Shown here piece after piece: positions 24,833-35,805 of a DNA stretch of 64,000 nucleotides (the stretch's first letter is position 1; each line of letters begins with the position of its first letter). Under the pieces are notes generated by a model. That model made no database searches and had not been told where the DNA came from. It saw only the letters and a program-made list of their open reading frames with translations. This DNA is from Symbiotaphrina buchneri (Eukaryota; Ascomycota; Symbiotaphrinales; Symbiotaphrinaceae), in contig BCIG01000024.1 in the NCBI GenBank assembly GCA_001599915.1, positions 372,001 through 436,000 of the forward strand, read 5' to 3'. The position numbers and the translations under genes are program-made.

Positions 24833-25573
24833 ATGTCGTCAAACGAGGAGAAAGAGGGACAAAAAGGTATTCCAACCCCGTCTACTAAGTGGTCCCTGTC
24901 CAATGAAGGCTGACGACTCACTCACCCAGTCGACCTCGTCTCCCTGTCTATCCAGCAGCTTAGCTCTGTGAAGAAACAATTGGATGATGAACTGGAGCAT
25001 CTGACAACGTCGTTCGCCAAATTGAAAGCTGCTCAAGCCAAGTTCAGAAATTGCCTGAGGACGATCGATGTCGGCGTGTCTGAGAAGGTCGAGGGTATGG
25101 CCAATGTCCTTCCATAACCAACCACCCTCCGCTTGTTGCGTCGCGCCCGCAGTATGATATCTTGCTGACCGTCTTCTCCAGGCAAACCAATTCTTGTGCC
25201 TTTGACTACGTCCTTGTACGTTCCGGGTACTATTGCCGATACTGCCAAGGTTGTGGTAGATGTTGGGACTGGTTTCTATGTTGAAAAGGTCTATTTCACT
25301 TCCGCGCCCGCGACCAGAGCGTGTCACTAAGATCTACGCATAGAACACTGCGGACGCCAAGGCTTTCTACAAGGCCAAGGTGGACGAGCTCGGAGACAAT
25401 CTCAAGGACCTGGAGAGCATTGTGCAAGGGAAATCTAACAATTTGAGGATTGTGGAAGATGGTACGAACTCCTCCGTGGCTCCCACAACAAGTTCTAATC
25501 ATCTTGATTTCCACTAGTTCTACGTCAGAAAGTGATGAGCAATACAACGTCAGCTTCTGCCGGAAAAGCATAA
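24833..25573 (+). CDS. GIM5: Prefoldin subunit 5
   Basis: An alpha-type subunit of the hexameric prefoldin cochaperone, which hands nascent actin and tubulin to the CCT chaperonin. Five exons, 24833-24866, 24930-25094, 25182-25288, 25344-25461 and 25518-25573, with introns of 63, 87, 55 and 56 bp, give 159 residues. All phases agree. The layout is N-terminal coiled coil ([39 protein letters not shown]), the beta-hairpin core ([33 protein letters not shown]) and C-terminal coiled coil ([36 protein letters not shown]). The start codon is the only ATG giving the expected short lead exon. It converges on the unrecognised gene to its right, 103 bp away. Confidence 0.95.
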
Positions 25574-25676
25574 GCAATGGACGTCAATTACCAAGCCTTG
25601 CGCCCCAAGCAACTCGACCCTGTCACCTTCGTGTTGATTAGCTTCCATCCTGCCACCGAGTCCCAATTTCTGGCTG

Positions 25677-28324
25677 TCAACTTTGTGTGCCAGTCTCGGA
25701 CACAGTGCTGCTGTCAGTGTCTCCATGGACAACGTGCGAAATGGCGGTGACCTTTGCAAGGAAGTTGCGAAAGCCTGCGTTTGTGGAATTGGCGTTTCCC
25801 CGGGCAGCCACGTCCAAAGGGAACAAGGTATCGAGTGAGGTGTTCCAGTGTCCAATTTCACCGATACTGAGGCTTCCCTGTCTGCCCAAATGGTAATCCC
25901 AAGTAGTATTATGAAGAAGCACGTCCCAGTGTACTGCATCGTGCGGCAGCCCGAAAATCGCTTCCCCTTTTTGCATGTTTTCGGCGAGTGTCTGATGTCG
26001 GGCGATTTCGAGGTAATAATCGCTCTGTGTAAGGCGATACTGCAGTATTGTCCTTAACTTCACCGACGTCACATAAGTCGAGTCTTGGAAGCTCAAACTT
26101 GGGATAGCTTGGATTGGCAGCCCATCCGGCTCTGGCTTGAGCCCAAACCGCAAACGACGAAGGAAGGCCTCCATCTCAGGCGTGACGGATGAGAGAGGAG
26201 CCTTTTCCCGCGTGTTAATATCTATTTGCCAGGCAGATTGACTGCAGACCTTCAGTACCCATATTTGCGCTAGATTTTATTATACGACGACGACATACCT
26301 GGTCAGATCTACTGCGTTCAAATTGACTGGTGCTATCTTCTGTAGATCCTTCTGTGATCCCGGCTTGGGTCCCAGCCACCGCTTGAGGGATACCTCATAT
26401 CGGTCGCTGTTGGATATCAGGCTGAAACGGACCTCGAGCGAGCGCGCATTGAGTGGATTCTGAGCTGTAAACTCGAAACGAAATGTATATGACGGTTGTA
26501 CGTCTCTCAAGGCGAGACACATAGGATCAGTTGGTTCAAACAAGTCGGGGTTTTGGCAACACCTTCGGACCAGTGCATGCCCCATGGTGTCTGTGATAAG
26601 TCTGGATGACATTAATTGAGCTGGCCACCAGATGAATCCTAGGAACACATACTTTGTGTGCAAACTGCCTTTGCAACGACTGTCCTCCAGCATCGATGTG
26701 AACTCGCTCAAAAGATACCTATCGTTCTGTTGCTTTTTCCATTGAAACAAAAGGTAGGTCCCAAACCGCACAACCATCTTCATCTCGCTGCGGTAAAATC
26801 GTAGCTTTGCAAAGTCCTCTAGCAGAGCTATCGAAAGCCGCTTTTCAAGCGATAAGACCGAGTTCGGGCCATCCTCGACGTCAGTATGGATAACTTCCTG
26901 CTGCGAGCCTTGCCTTTCCAGCCTTGCCTCAACTCCAGCATGCCCTTGCCATAAAGCAATATCAGGACGCCGTACCAACGTAACTGCAGGTGGCGAACTT
27001 CCTAGTACTGGCTGAACCAAGCAGAGCCGTGTTGCTTTTCCGTTACGACAGGCTATTTCGCAGATGGTGTTCCGGATCCGCTGCAACGCATTATCAATTG
27101 CACCCTTGGAATATGACAGAATCTTGAAGGCAGAATTGGGATTTTCGTAGATGATATGACACCGCCACTCTGTTCTAACGGCATCGAGAGCCTCGGAGCT
27201 ATTGCCAAGGTATAGATCAGGTGGGAGTTCTTCCGCCGGCCAGAGAAAGTAACCCTGGATATATAATTAGCATACCATTGTGCAGATCCGAGCGGGAACG
27301 GGCGTGCTTCCAAGAGAAGGGAAGAGAGTATGCTCGTCAGGGAGCTGGCGATATCTTTGGCGGTCTGCCTCCTCCCTCATAATTCCATCAATTTCAGCCT
27401 GTTTTCTCTTTGGCAATTCCGCCCGAACTTTGGCCCACGGCTCCGGCGCATGTCCTACGTGCTTTGTTGCAAGGTGCAGAGACTTGACCCATGCGGAGAG
27501 CTCCAATTTTGCTCGTACGACTTGTTGCGCGCCGCCCCATATTAGAAGTTCCTGTCATTGTACAGATTTAGTGGGTTGACCACAGGTATGCTGCTTATAA
27601 CTTACACGATCCGAGGATCTTGCAGGAGGCCGGATGAACGTTCCAGTCCGTACACCAATTGACTTCAAAATTGCATATGACAGCTTGAAACGACGTTTGG
27701 GATCCGTTCCCTTCTCACAAAACCTAGACAGTCATCAGCATGAGGCGCCAGTTGAGTTTTCAATGTTCCTACCCAGGATCTAGTTCATGATAATTCTTTG
27801 GCAAGTGAAAGCTCCCTAAAGCAAGTTTTGTTCGTGAGGAGACCGGATGGGCTGTAATGAGTGAGTAGCGTACCTGTGGCTGGCTTTCTAATTCGCCACG
27901 CTGCTGTTCCTTCGTTATCTCTTTCCACGGGGAAGCTGTTCAGCACTGGTGGCTGTATCGGAGCTATCTGTTTCCTCCGGACGACGGCGTCCTGAAGCAA
28001 TGGTTTGGCAGTGCGAGTCAACTGCCGCCCTTGTGGAGACGGCTTCTGAGGAGGCGGTCTGCTACTGCCGGACTGCGCAGTTCGCCGAGCAGAAGGCGTT
28101 GGCCGTTGTGGCTTGGGAGTATCGCCATCAGGGACATCGATCTTCCACTCTGTGGAATGGGAGCGTCAGTTAAAGAAAAGATAGATGATATGGAAGGGAG
28201 TACGCGGGAACTCACCGTTGGCATTGGTGGTCTCGTAGCTAAGAACCCTGATCAGCTGTAGCAGTGCACGATTGCGGATGGAGACTGACTCAAGGATACT
28301 AAATCTATTGGACGTGAAAGCCAT
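25677..28324 (-). CDS. Conserved-looking protein of unknown function, possible KH-like segment
   Basis: Not recognised by name. Seven exons fit in phase: 28216-28324, 27874-28149, 27773-27815, 27606-27723, 27300-27551, 26299-27254 and 25677-26241. Together they give 772 residues. The start MAFTSNRFSILESVSIRNRALLQLIR opens a helical segment. Residues 37-130 are Pro/Gln/Arg-rich and probably disordered. A compact region follows (LPKNYHELDPGFCEKGTDPKRRFKLSYAILKSIGVRTGTFIRPPARSSDRELLIWGG), then GYFLWPAEELPPDLYLG. Next is LDAVRTEWRCHIIYENPNSAFKILSYSKGAIDNALQRIRNTICEI, whose spacing recalls a KH fold (inference only). The rest mixes beta-rich stretches with an amphipathic helix (LSIALLEDFAKLRFYRSEMKMVVRFGTYLLFQWKK). 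No signal peptide or membrane segment. The 45-bp intron 27255-27299 has a weak GTTCCC donor. Codon use looks like the neighbouring genes. Confidence 0.75.
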
Positions 28325-29611
28325 CTGGAACGCGAGGAGCCTTCCTCTATGGCTGGAGAGTGTTGGCTGCAAGAAAAGGATTGCGGCGGGAGAAGATATC
28401 TCCTGCGTAAAGGACGGCGACTGGGGTGTAGGGCACACCAGTGGTCTATCTAACAGGCCTTGCGAAATGCGGTCTCCTCAAACGGAACAGAACTGTCAAG
28501 ATGATGAAAAGAGCAGAGACCGTGCAGTGGTTATCTTGGACTGCACCAACCAGCAAGTCTAGGCGGAGGCCAGGAGATAGGGCTCATTGGATCGGGAACG
28601 GGAAGGGGGGAAACGCCGTAGGGAGGTAGTAGCTGGGAAGGAGAAGGTAGGATGATAGAAGGTAGGAAGGCAGAAAGAAGATAGTGGATGCAGGAAAATG
28701 GAAGGTCAAGCAGACATTCACTCGCTACGACTCTACCATCTGCAGTTAAAGCTCATTGCCTTTTGTGCGTTTGCTGGTGGCAGTGGCTTTGGCTTTTGCA
28801 CAGAAGACGTGAATGCCCAGCAAGGTTCCTCCACAGTTACACCTATCACAGGCTACAGGAGGCGGTCAAGAAGCCGTCACAGCAATTGGTGAATTGCGAT
28901 GGAAACATCTCCGTTTGTCCTCTTGCAGCAGGCTTGTTTGCTTGGCTTGACAGGAGCGGATCAAAGACAGGGAGTGAGTCAACAATGATAGCACGATCGC
29001 CTTGGGAGAATTGGAGTTGCAGTGCATATGTGACGTCGGGTCAAGGAAGAGCTTCACCAAGAAAGATCAGGTACGAATGTTTTAAGCTCTTGGATGTCTT
29101 GTCATCTCTCTTGATGCTAAAACCGCGCAAAATACCAACCGGGTAGTCCAAGACTCCGGGTAGATGCAGGGGAAGGTAAGGTAAGTCCAATATAGTACGG
29201 ATACGGAAGGATATCTGTTAGGTCCTGTAAACGGATATACAGAATTAACATACACAGCTGTCGTCATATGTCGCGTCTTTCGCGCTAAGTCGCGTCGCGT
29301 CGCGTACAGCCAGAGCACTTAGACTGCCTAACAAGGTTTAAGGTGGTAATAATAATAAGTTGCTTAAGGTACCTTACGGATATCTGCTTTGTACTCCACC
29401 ATGGTACAGACAAAGATCTCAAAGTAAGGTACTTTCAGATACGTTATTCCCGGACGGTCCATTACCAAGTTACCTTACCTTACCTTCCTTGTCTTTAGAG
29501 GCATTCCGAAACTAAGCTTGTGGCTTCGGGCATCCTGAAGCTCTGCCTTCAACCTTTTCCATACTTCGAAGAACTGCTGCTGTACCTCACGTCGGGCAAG
29601 CAGTCCCCACT
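28325..29611. promoter_or_regulatory. Long divergent intergenic region upstream of ORC1
   Basis: About 1.3 kb between two divergently transcribed genes. Purine-rich low-complexity sequence (AGAAGGTAGGA-type) occupies about 28615-28690. CGCGTCGCGT repeats lie near 29280-29305 and AAGGTA/TACCTTACC runs near 29365-29490. No convincing coding exon or RNA gene was found. Confidence 0.45.
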
Positions 29612-32133
29612 ATGCAGCTGAAGCGGCCTGTCAGCGGTGAAGACGATCAGTCGAGACAGAAGAAACGCTCCAGGATCGACCGCGCCCGTCAATATCTTCA
29701 GACCGGTACAGTGACCAGGGAAGACTCCGACGATGAGCTCGGCTTGGATGATCATCCGTGGGAGTGGATCTACGAAGCTTCAGGCTCGACATCCGCTTCT
29801 GTTCCCCCGGGCACCCAGCCATCGTCCTCACGCCGACAATCGGCGCGACCCGACCATGACCCAGCAAAACCCAGGATAGTCGGTGCCCGAATGGGCCAGT
29901 TTGAGTGCAAGGTTGGGGACACGGTGCTCCTGAAGGCCGAAGGGTCCCATGAAGCATGGATTGGGCTCATCTGCGAGTTCTTAGAAGATGAGGAAGGTGT
30001 CAAAGCCGCTAATTTTATGTGGTTTTCCACCGAGCGGGAGATTCGAAATAAGCCCAAGAAGCTGATGGATTTCATGGAGGTGCGTCGTATGCCAACGCTC
30101 ACAGATATTAGAGAGAGGGCTGACGATCGATCCAACATAGAACGAGGTCTACATCACGCCATCATGGGATATAAATCCATTGGCTTCTATCAACGGCAAG
30201 GCATTGATCGTCTCTCCGGCCAAATTTCTCTCCCTTCACCCTACGGGTAAGGTGTCTCGACATTCGAGAGATTACGGCAAGATATTTGTCTGTCGGCGAG
30301 GCTGTAATACACGAACGGCAACATACACGCCGGAGTTTGTCTGGGAAGACATCTGCGGGGGTAAAGAAGGTGATTTATATGCTCTGATTGAACGCGTGCA
30401 AAACGAGACCAAGGCGACGAGGAGAAGAAAGCCCAGCAAAGATCAGGATCAGGACTATTCTGTCAAGGCGGTACGTTTATTGCCTTGTTTTAGACTCGCC
30501 ACATCCTGACGAAACGTGTTATAGGACCACGAAGTAGAAGATCCTAAGACCCCAGGGAAGGGAAAGATGGCCGGCGGTGGCAACGGTAGCTTGGCCAAAG
30601 GATCTCGAACCCCACATAAGTTCAAGACTCCCACCCATAAACGGTAGGTCCAAGCCCAATCAACCCCAGGAACTTGCATGCTCACGGAGACAGCATTGTT
30701 GTGAAGAAGCCTCTGGAATTCACGCCCTTGGGGACCAGGATCCTGTCCCCAGGATACACATCATCTTCTCCATTCCAGATTGCACGTGCAAGGCTCCACG
30801 TATCGTCCGTTCCTGGAGAGCTGCCCTGTAGGGAAGCAGAATTCTCCGCTGTCTACTCGCATCTTGAGGCTGCAATCTCCGACGGTACTGGCTCCTGTAT
30901 CTACATCTCCGGCACACCCGGGACAGGTAAAACCGCCACCGTAAGGGAAGTTGTGGCGCAGCTCAACGGGGCTGTCCTTGCTGAGGAGCTTGATGACTTC
31001 ATATTTGTCGAAATCAATGGCATGAAGTTGACAGATCCCCATCAGTCTTACTCCTTGCTGTGGGAGGCCTTGAAAGGGGACCGTGTAAGCCCGTCACACG
31101 CACTGGACCTGTTGGAACAGGAATTCGGTCATCCAAGCCCCCGCAGACTCCCCTGCGTGGTCTTGATGGACGAACTCGATCAGCTGGTGACGAGGAACCA
31201 GAGCGTTATGTATAATTTCTTCAATTGGCCAGGTTTACGCCACAGCAGACTCATCGTGCTGGCAGTGGCGAACACTATGGATTTGCCTGAACGCACTCTC
31301 AGCAACAAGATAAGTAGCAGACTTGGTAAGTGAATGAGAAGATTTTTGGATTCCCCATTCACTGATTGGACAAAGGCTTGATTAGGATAACCTTTCCTGG
31401 CTATACGCATGACCAGCTGATGAGAATAATTCAAAGTCGGCTGGAGGGTGTCCCGGGCAACATCGTCGACCCAGACGCGATACAATTCGCCAGCCGGAAA
31501 GTGGCGGCAGTGAGCGGTGACGCACGTCGTGCCCTGGACATATGCAGACGGGCAGTCGAAATCGCCGAATCAGACACGGAAAATCAGGAGCCTGCTGCGT
31601 CAACGCCGAGTAAATCAGGAGACAACGGCCGTATCATGAATGGTGGAAAGATGCTAAAGCGAGGCGTTGTAACGATAAGCACCATAAAACAGGCTATCAA
31701 CGAAGCGACGTCCAGCCCACTGCAGCAATGCCTCAAACACATTTCCTTAGCGGCCAAGCTGTTCCTACTCGCCGCCGTCACCAGGTTCCAAAATACAGGC
31801 GTTGGAGAGACGAATCTAGGCCAGGTCCTAGAAGAGGCCCAAAGGATAGGGAAGATGACCACAGCCGCCCCGATTCGCCAGTTCTTCCTACTGGAGGGTA
31901 GTCCAACCATGGGAGACAGGGCTGGAAAAAATGCTGCACGAGCGCCACACAAGATTTCTAGAATCTCCGCCATGGCTGGGGCCGCAATGGACCTGGCCGA
32001 GGCCGGGATAATAAGCGTGGAGGCTAAAAAGGGAGAGCGCCTCGGAAAGGTCCGGCTGAACATTGGTGATGAGGAGATCAAGCTTGCATACAGGGACGAC
32101 ATTGACGTCCGAGCTCTTGGTGTTAGGGTGTAG
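29612..32133 (+). CDS. ORC1: Origin recognition complex subunit 1
   Basis: The largest ORC subunit binds origins and, with Cdc6, loads the MCM helicase. Five exons, 29612-30079, 30141-30470, 30525-30643, 30694-31325 and 31376-32133, with introns of 61, 54, 50 and 50 bp, give 768 residues. A BAH domain spans about residues 88-245 (CKVGDTVLLKAEGS, DFMENEVYITPSWDINPLASINGKA). A basic linker leads to KRIVVKKPLEFTPLG. The AAA+ module shows LPCREAEF, Walker A GTPGTGKTATV near residue 378, Walker B VVLMDELDQL near 461, and sensor-type VLAVANTMDLPERTL. SSRLGLIRITFPGY and the SGDARRALDICRRAVE lid follow, then a C-terminal winged-helix region. It converges on PRP46 with 70 bp between stops. Confidence 0.96.
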
Positions 32134-32203
32134 GTTTCGAGCAATCCGAAACATCTTCGAATGGCCTTTTTTGACAGACCCACTTCGGCAGTGTTGGCCA
32201 AAT

Positions 32204-33807
32204 CTAGAACTTTTGTCGCCCCAGTGAAGGCTTCCAGTCCAGTGGATGCGTCTCTGGCGTAGCGTCTTCATCAGGCTTCCAGATCTTGACTAAAGAATAT
32301 GTTAGCGACAGAATACGTTCATTAACTTGGATGATATACTTGTCTTGTCCGCTTCGCCACATATCAGCCTCAATCCAGTCCGGTCATATGTTGAGCTCAT
32401 GATCCCAGCTTCCGCATCTAGAGAACCAGGCTGCGCCGTGGTGTCGAGTGACTGGAATCGATGTCCAGATTTCCAATCCCAGAAACTCATGGATCCGTTG
32501 TCACCTGCTATGGTCAGTAGATTTCAAAAGGCGCATATAGTCAGGGACCCACCTCCGGAGAAAAGAACATTATCTTCATTAACGCTTAGAGTATTAATGA
32601 TGGCATTTTGGCCTTCGAAGTTCTGCATGAAAGCACCTTCTGGGCATTTCCATTGCTTTATGCTACCAGTGCTGCCACTTGCAAAGGTGAACTCCGTGGG
32701 ATGAAGGGTTAAGGCCCTGACACCTTTCTTGTGGTGAGTCAAAACACCCATCGTCTTGCCTGCGGCCAAGTCCCACAGGCGAATATGGCTGTCCAGTGAA
32801 GAAGTGATGACCTGTGGATCCGCTTCTTGGCACTTCACGTCTGTGACAGTCATTTTGTGGCCGCTGAGCACATGAATGTTGCTCCTTGTCCTCATATCCC
32901 ACACACGAGCGACCCCATCCCGTCCACCAGTGACCAGTACATCCAGTGTCGGATGTAGAGACAACGTGTAGACTCCGCTCAAGTGCCCGTGGTAATGCCT
33001 GATAACCTTGTTTGTCTCAAGGTCCCAGCACTTGACCATCTTATCTTCACCGCAGGAGAATAGATAAGGATGCCTAGGTGAAACCGCTAGGCCCCTGACC
33101 GTCGAGATATGTCCGGTGAGGGTCAGGCGCAAGGAGCCGGATGCCAAATCCCAGATTTTGATCGTGCGGTCTCCAGCGCCACTAGCGAACCATTGGTTCC
33201 CTGGCTCGACGGCAAGACTTCTGACCCAACCTAGGTGGCCAGAGATGACACGCATCAGCTTCCACGGTGCGTTCCATTCTGGCTTGACCTGTTGAACTGT
33301 CTGTTTCCGTACCAGACTCGAAGAGGGGAGGTTGCGTTGTGCTGACGCACCGTTGAGGCCGGACCCAGACCCGCTTGCAGGCCCTCGCCCGCGGACAGTC
33401 AGTGCGTTTGAAGCAACGGACGGACCGACGTCTTCAGACCGGGCAGGAATACCCTGGATGAGTTTTGCGGCATATGGGTCAGATGGCCCCTCTTCAGTGG
33501 CTTGCTGCTTGGCCTTCTTTCGCCGAGCAGCAGCAGAGGCTGCAGCGCTAGCTTGCTTCGCAGCGAGCGCCGCAGGAAGCTCTCTCACATCGTCGTACTC
33601 CTTCCGTATTCTGCTTTGGAGATTGGCTCTGTCTGGCTCGTCGTTTGCAGGCTCCGGGGCAACCCCTTTGTCACTCCCGGCGATCAGGACAGCCGGTAGG
33701 CCAAAGTCGGAGGCGAAAAGCTCCCGAGTTCGCTTGGCAGATGAACGTACAAGTCGATCCGGAGGTGGTAAGGGCGGGGGCGAGGCGAACGAAGCAGTGT
33801 CGGTCAT
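32204..33807 (-). CDS. PRP46: Pre-mRNA-splicing factor Prp46 (PLRG1/PRL1 family)
   Basis: A WD40 component of the Prp19/NineTeen complex that stabilises the catalytic spliceosome. Exons 32553-33807, 32340-32504 and 32204-32289, introns 48 and 50 bp, give 501 residues. The start [31 protein letters not shown] is chosen because an upstream extension to 33921 looks unlike the family. About residues 1-185 are Ala/Pro/Ser-rich. Seven WD repeats follow from [40 protein letters not shown], with regularly spaced GH and WD pairs, ending in [27 protein letters not shown]. That closing sequence is typical of the family. The upstream side is packed with AAGGT repeats shared with NAS6. Confidence 0.95.
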
Positions 33808-34519
33808 GATGAAGGCTTCAGAACCGTCGAAAGACTCGACGAGGAGGCGATGGGGGAAGAAGTACGCCGATCTCCTGCATAGAGGAGGAGCGGGTTGCGG
33901 CAGGAGAAAGCACAGGATCAAGAAGTCTGGTAAGGTAAGGTAAGATAGGGTGTCTTGCGGAGTAGAGACGGAGAACCTTACCCTTCGCTTTCGCTTTCAG
34001 GTGCAGGTATTGAAGTTTGGAAGGCAAGGTAAGGTAAGGTAAGGTACCTAAGGTGCGCCGTGATATTCTTTTTGAGCCGCACCTTACCGATAACTCTAAA
34101 AATGCTGTGGATGAAAGTCGACTACCGGTACTCCGTAATACCTTTTGCTTCGGTAAGGTACCTTACTTTCAAGGTAACGTTTGCTTGGAACCTTGAAGGT
34201 AAGGTAAGGTAAGGTACCTATAATTCAGGTAAGATACATGTACCTAAGGTAGCTACCTTATCTTGTTACGGACACTCGAAGTAAAGTCAACGCCGCCGCG
34301 AGCCCGGATCCCATCATGGCATGTATGATGCATTACTGTAGTCGTTGAGGGTCCTTCACTTGATTTAAACAATAAAAGACCTTCTCCTACTCTTACCGTT
34401 TCTCGTTCCCCTCCTGCAGTACGTCCCTTCTATCTTCTTGCCGGCAGCCACTGCCACAGGCTTCTTTTCCCATTCATCACCCAGATCGCGGCTCACGGTC
34501 TCCCTCCTTGATCTCCGCG
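33808..34519. promoter_or_regulatory. Divergent PRP46/NAS6 promoter region with AAGGT repeats
   Basis: About 710 bp between divergent genes. Runs of the pentamer AAGGT occur at about 33930-33945, 34027-34050 and 34197-34220. Several end in the palindrome GGTACC, and inverted ACCTT/TACCTT copies occur near 34080 and 34160. The NAS6-proximal 130 bp is pyrimidine-rich (34380-34500), as is common in fungal core promoters. Confidence 0.55.
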
Positions 34520-35649
34520 ATGAGTTTCGATGCCCAAACTCCATTTCCCATGCATGAGGCGGCCCGCGAAGGGAAAAGTAAGCTATGGCTTAATCTGCGT
34601 CCTGCAAGTTGAAGCCTTTTTGACCAAGAGTACTTCGTCCAGCAAGCGTCGTCGAGTCCCTATTGAGTGTGAGTCGGTCCTCCTTGTAGGACTGCCTACA
34701 GGCTTTATGCCTCCCCTCATTACCTGACCCTGACCCCGTCTACCTATAACAGGCGAATCCTCGATTAGCAACACAGAGAGACGGTGACGACCGGCTGCCT
34801 CTCCACTGGGCCGTATCAAACAATCATTTCCCCGTTGTAGAACTGCTCGTTCAGAGGAGGGACTTTGATCCGGATGTGCAGGTCTGCACCCTTGGAGCCT
34901 CTCAGATAGCATAACCTCATCGGATCGGCAGGACGGTTCTGGCTGGTCGCCCCTCATGATAGCTGCTAGCCTCAGAGAGGGTGATGAGATGGTGGATATT
35001 TTTCTAAGGAAAGATGCCGATGTAAACATGCAAAGTAGGAACGCCCGGGCTACCTCTGTCACCTTCCTTTTCTAACGCCGGGCCTTGTCTACCTTAGATT
35101 TCAGTGGACAGGTACTTCGACCTCCACCCCGAAACACTCCCGGCGACCTTGCCTCACGTGTGCGGTAGACCGCTTTACACTTTTGCGCATCGAAGAACAA
35201 CATCGACGTGGCCCGTAAATTGATCGCGCACAAGGCTTCGACGCGCATCAAAGACAAGCGGAGCCAACTGCCACTCCACCGCGCAGCTGCGATCGGTTCT
35301 GTCCCGATGGTGAAGCTTTTATTAGACAACAAAAGTCCACTCAATGCCACGGATATTTCAGGCCTCACTGCTCTACATCATGGTTAGGACACACCCCTCA
35401 TTTTGGCCTGACGGCAGACGCTGACATTGCCTGCAGCGATCTCCGAGGGTCACGGGGATGCGGCACTGTTCCTGATCAAGGCTGGTGCTGAGACAGACAA
35501 GAGCGATGTAGATGGCAATCTGGCGATAGATCTTGCCCCAGATCGTAAGGTACAGAGACCCTGTTACTCCACCATGTCGCTGCACCTAACGTTAGCAGGT
35601 GCGAGACTTTGTCTTGCGAAGCGCCCAGAATGAGGGTGTTGATATTTGA
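34520..35649 (+). CDS. NAS6: Ankyrin-repeat proteasome assembly chaperone Nas6 (gankyrin)
   Basis: Binds the C domain of Rpt3 and controls docking of the 19S base onto the 20S proteasome. Eight exons: 34520-34577, 34643-34668, 34753-34881, 34932-35034, 35098-35111, 35169-35382, 35437-35549 and 35599-35649, totalling 235 residues, the family length. Ankyrin repeats are clear: MHEAAREGKTSVVESLLSANP, RLPLHWAVSNNHFPVVELLVQRRDFDPDVQ and DGSGWSPLMIAASLREGDEMVDIFLRKDADVNMQ. They continue with NFSGQTALHFCASKNNIDVARKLIAHKASTRIKDK, SQLPLHRAAAIGSVPMVKLLLDNKSPLNATD, and GLTALHHAISEGHGDAALFLIKAGAETDKSDVDG. Exon 5 is only 14 bp and exon 2 only 26 bp, yet both fit the phase and complete conserved repeats. 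Confidence 0.92.
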
Positions 35650-35805
35650 TGCAGTATGGAGACAAATCTCAAGCTCAACGATAACCAATGGAGCCAGCAT
35701 TATGGGGTACAATAGAAACTTCCGTTGATCCTTGTTGAATACACTTGTGAAGTGCCAGTACACTGCGATCTGTCATTCACCCCGACCAATACGGTCATCC
35801 CGACC

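Noticed and set aside
27255-27275. A 21-bp GT..AG intron in the unknown 772-residue gene
   Set aside because: It fits the frame, but a 45-bp intron (27255-27299) using an upstream GTTCCC donor also fits in phase and has a normal fungal length.
27852-27873. A 22-bp intron in the same gene
   Set aside because: A 58-bp intron (27816-27873) using the next in-phase acceptor fits equally well and is of ordinary size.
30644-30669. A 26-bp intron in ORC1
   Set aside because: The in-phase acceptor at 30693 gives a 50-bp intron and restores the expected KRIVVKKPLEFTPLG sequence.
33925-34260. AAGGT runs as telomeric or centromeric repeats
   Set aside because: The runs are short, interrupted, in both orientations and in many gene-flanking positions, unlike telomere arrays.
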